Shown: positions 5,070 through 5,171 of the stretch, one piece after another | Layout: every line of letters starts with the position of its first letter | How positions within the stretch are numbered: the stretch's first letter is position 1 | Assembly: GCA_023380515.1 (NCBI GenBank) | Contig: JAMCRH010000241.1 | Span: 1-5,171, forward strand | Reading direction: 5' to 3' | Length of the DNA: 5,171 nucleotides | From: Gammaproteobacteria bacterium | GTDB taxonomy: Bacteria > Pseudomonadota > Gammaproteobacteria > Enterobacterales > Alteromonadaceae | The notes under the pieces: model-generated | What the model was told of the DNA's origin: nothing | Database searches by the model: none | What the model saw: the letters and a program-made list of their open reading frames with translations, nothing else | Made by a program: the position numbers and the translations under genes

Positions 5070-5171
5070 GCTTGGTAGATTCTGCCACCGTTCCGGCGCT
5101 TGTTTAGGATGAAATACTGCAAGTATGAGAATGAAGTCGTCTTCATTACGATAGAGCACTCCATGAGGAAA
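5064..5171 (-). CDS. C-terminus of a RelE/ParE-family toxin (partial, runs off right edge)
   Basis: The last 35 codons of a minus-strand gene read FPHGVLYRNEDDFILILAVF followed by HPKQAPERWQNLPST and a TAA stop. This is the typical end of RelE/ParE-superfamily toxins: an F-P-x-x-V/L-x-Y-R strand, an acidic turn, an I-L-x-L-A-V-x-H strand, and a short basic tail with a tryptophan. Family members act on ribosome-bound mRNA (RelE-like) or DNA gyrase (ParE-like). The pattern seen here is closer to the ParE side, but the assignment cannot be settled from a fragment. The stop codon lies inside the R'' arm of attC1, so the gene ends exactly at its cassette's recombination site. The antitoxin gene is expected to the right of the window. 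Confidence 0.8.
   Translation of the reverse strand, partial: FPHGVLYRNEDDFILILAVFHPKQAPERWQNLPST

Noticed and set aside
5109..5171. Plus-strand open frame beginning ATGAAATACTGC at the right edge
   Set aside because: The AGG directly abuts the ATG, the peptide is unrecognisable, and the opposite strand reads as a convincing RelE/ParE toxin C-terminus.

Overview
The window looks like an accessory, defence-rich segment of a gammaproteobacterial chromosome. The best clue is a cytosine methyltransferase that is close to E. coli Dcm along its whole length. The integron attC site, whose right end reads GGGCGTTAG as in Vibrio-type chromosomal integrons, points the same way. A marine Alteromonadales- or Vibrio-like host is plausible, but the genus cannot be fixed from the sequence alone.

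Left part (1-645). On the minus strand there is the start of a lipoprotein gene that runs off the left edge. Upstream of it is a complete gene for a small two-helix membrane protein with a bacterial PH-like (YyaB-type) domain. This PH gene sits 41 bases downstream of, and in the same direction as, the restriction gene, so the two may share a transcript.

Centre (645-3551). This is a divergent type II restriction-modification system. The minus strand carries a 441-residue MvaI/BcnI-family endonuclease, whose E-x13-D-x4-E-x-K spacing is that of the MvaI active site as I recall it, plus an extra N-terminal domain of about 200 residues. The plus strand carries the Dcm-like m5C methyltransferase. 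The 198-bp divergent spacer holds a TTGACA-type promoter for the methyltransferase, a perfect 9-bp inverted repeat over its -10 region and a separate 11-bp-period direct repeat. Together with the methyltransferase's N-terminal HTH-like region, this suggests autoregulation. The predicted target is CCWGG, and I find no CCWGG site anywhere in the window.

Right part (3561-5171). This is an integron cassette array read on the minus strand. From right to left it holds the C-terminal end of a RelE/ParE-family toxin gene, an attC site (4991-5069), a one-gene cassette encoding a 431-residue protein with a DUF4365-like nuclease domain, and a second, degenerate attC (3561-3640). The second attC's R'' arm is exactly complementary to the start of that same cassette, which defines the cassette's two ends. 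The restriction-modification genes begin only 10 bases beyond the second attC. The layout is therefore a defence system abutting a cassette array that carries a toxin-antitoxin remnant and a candidate nuclease defence gene.
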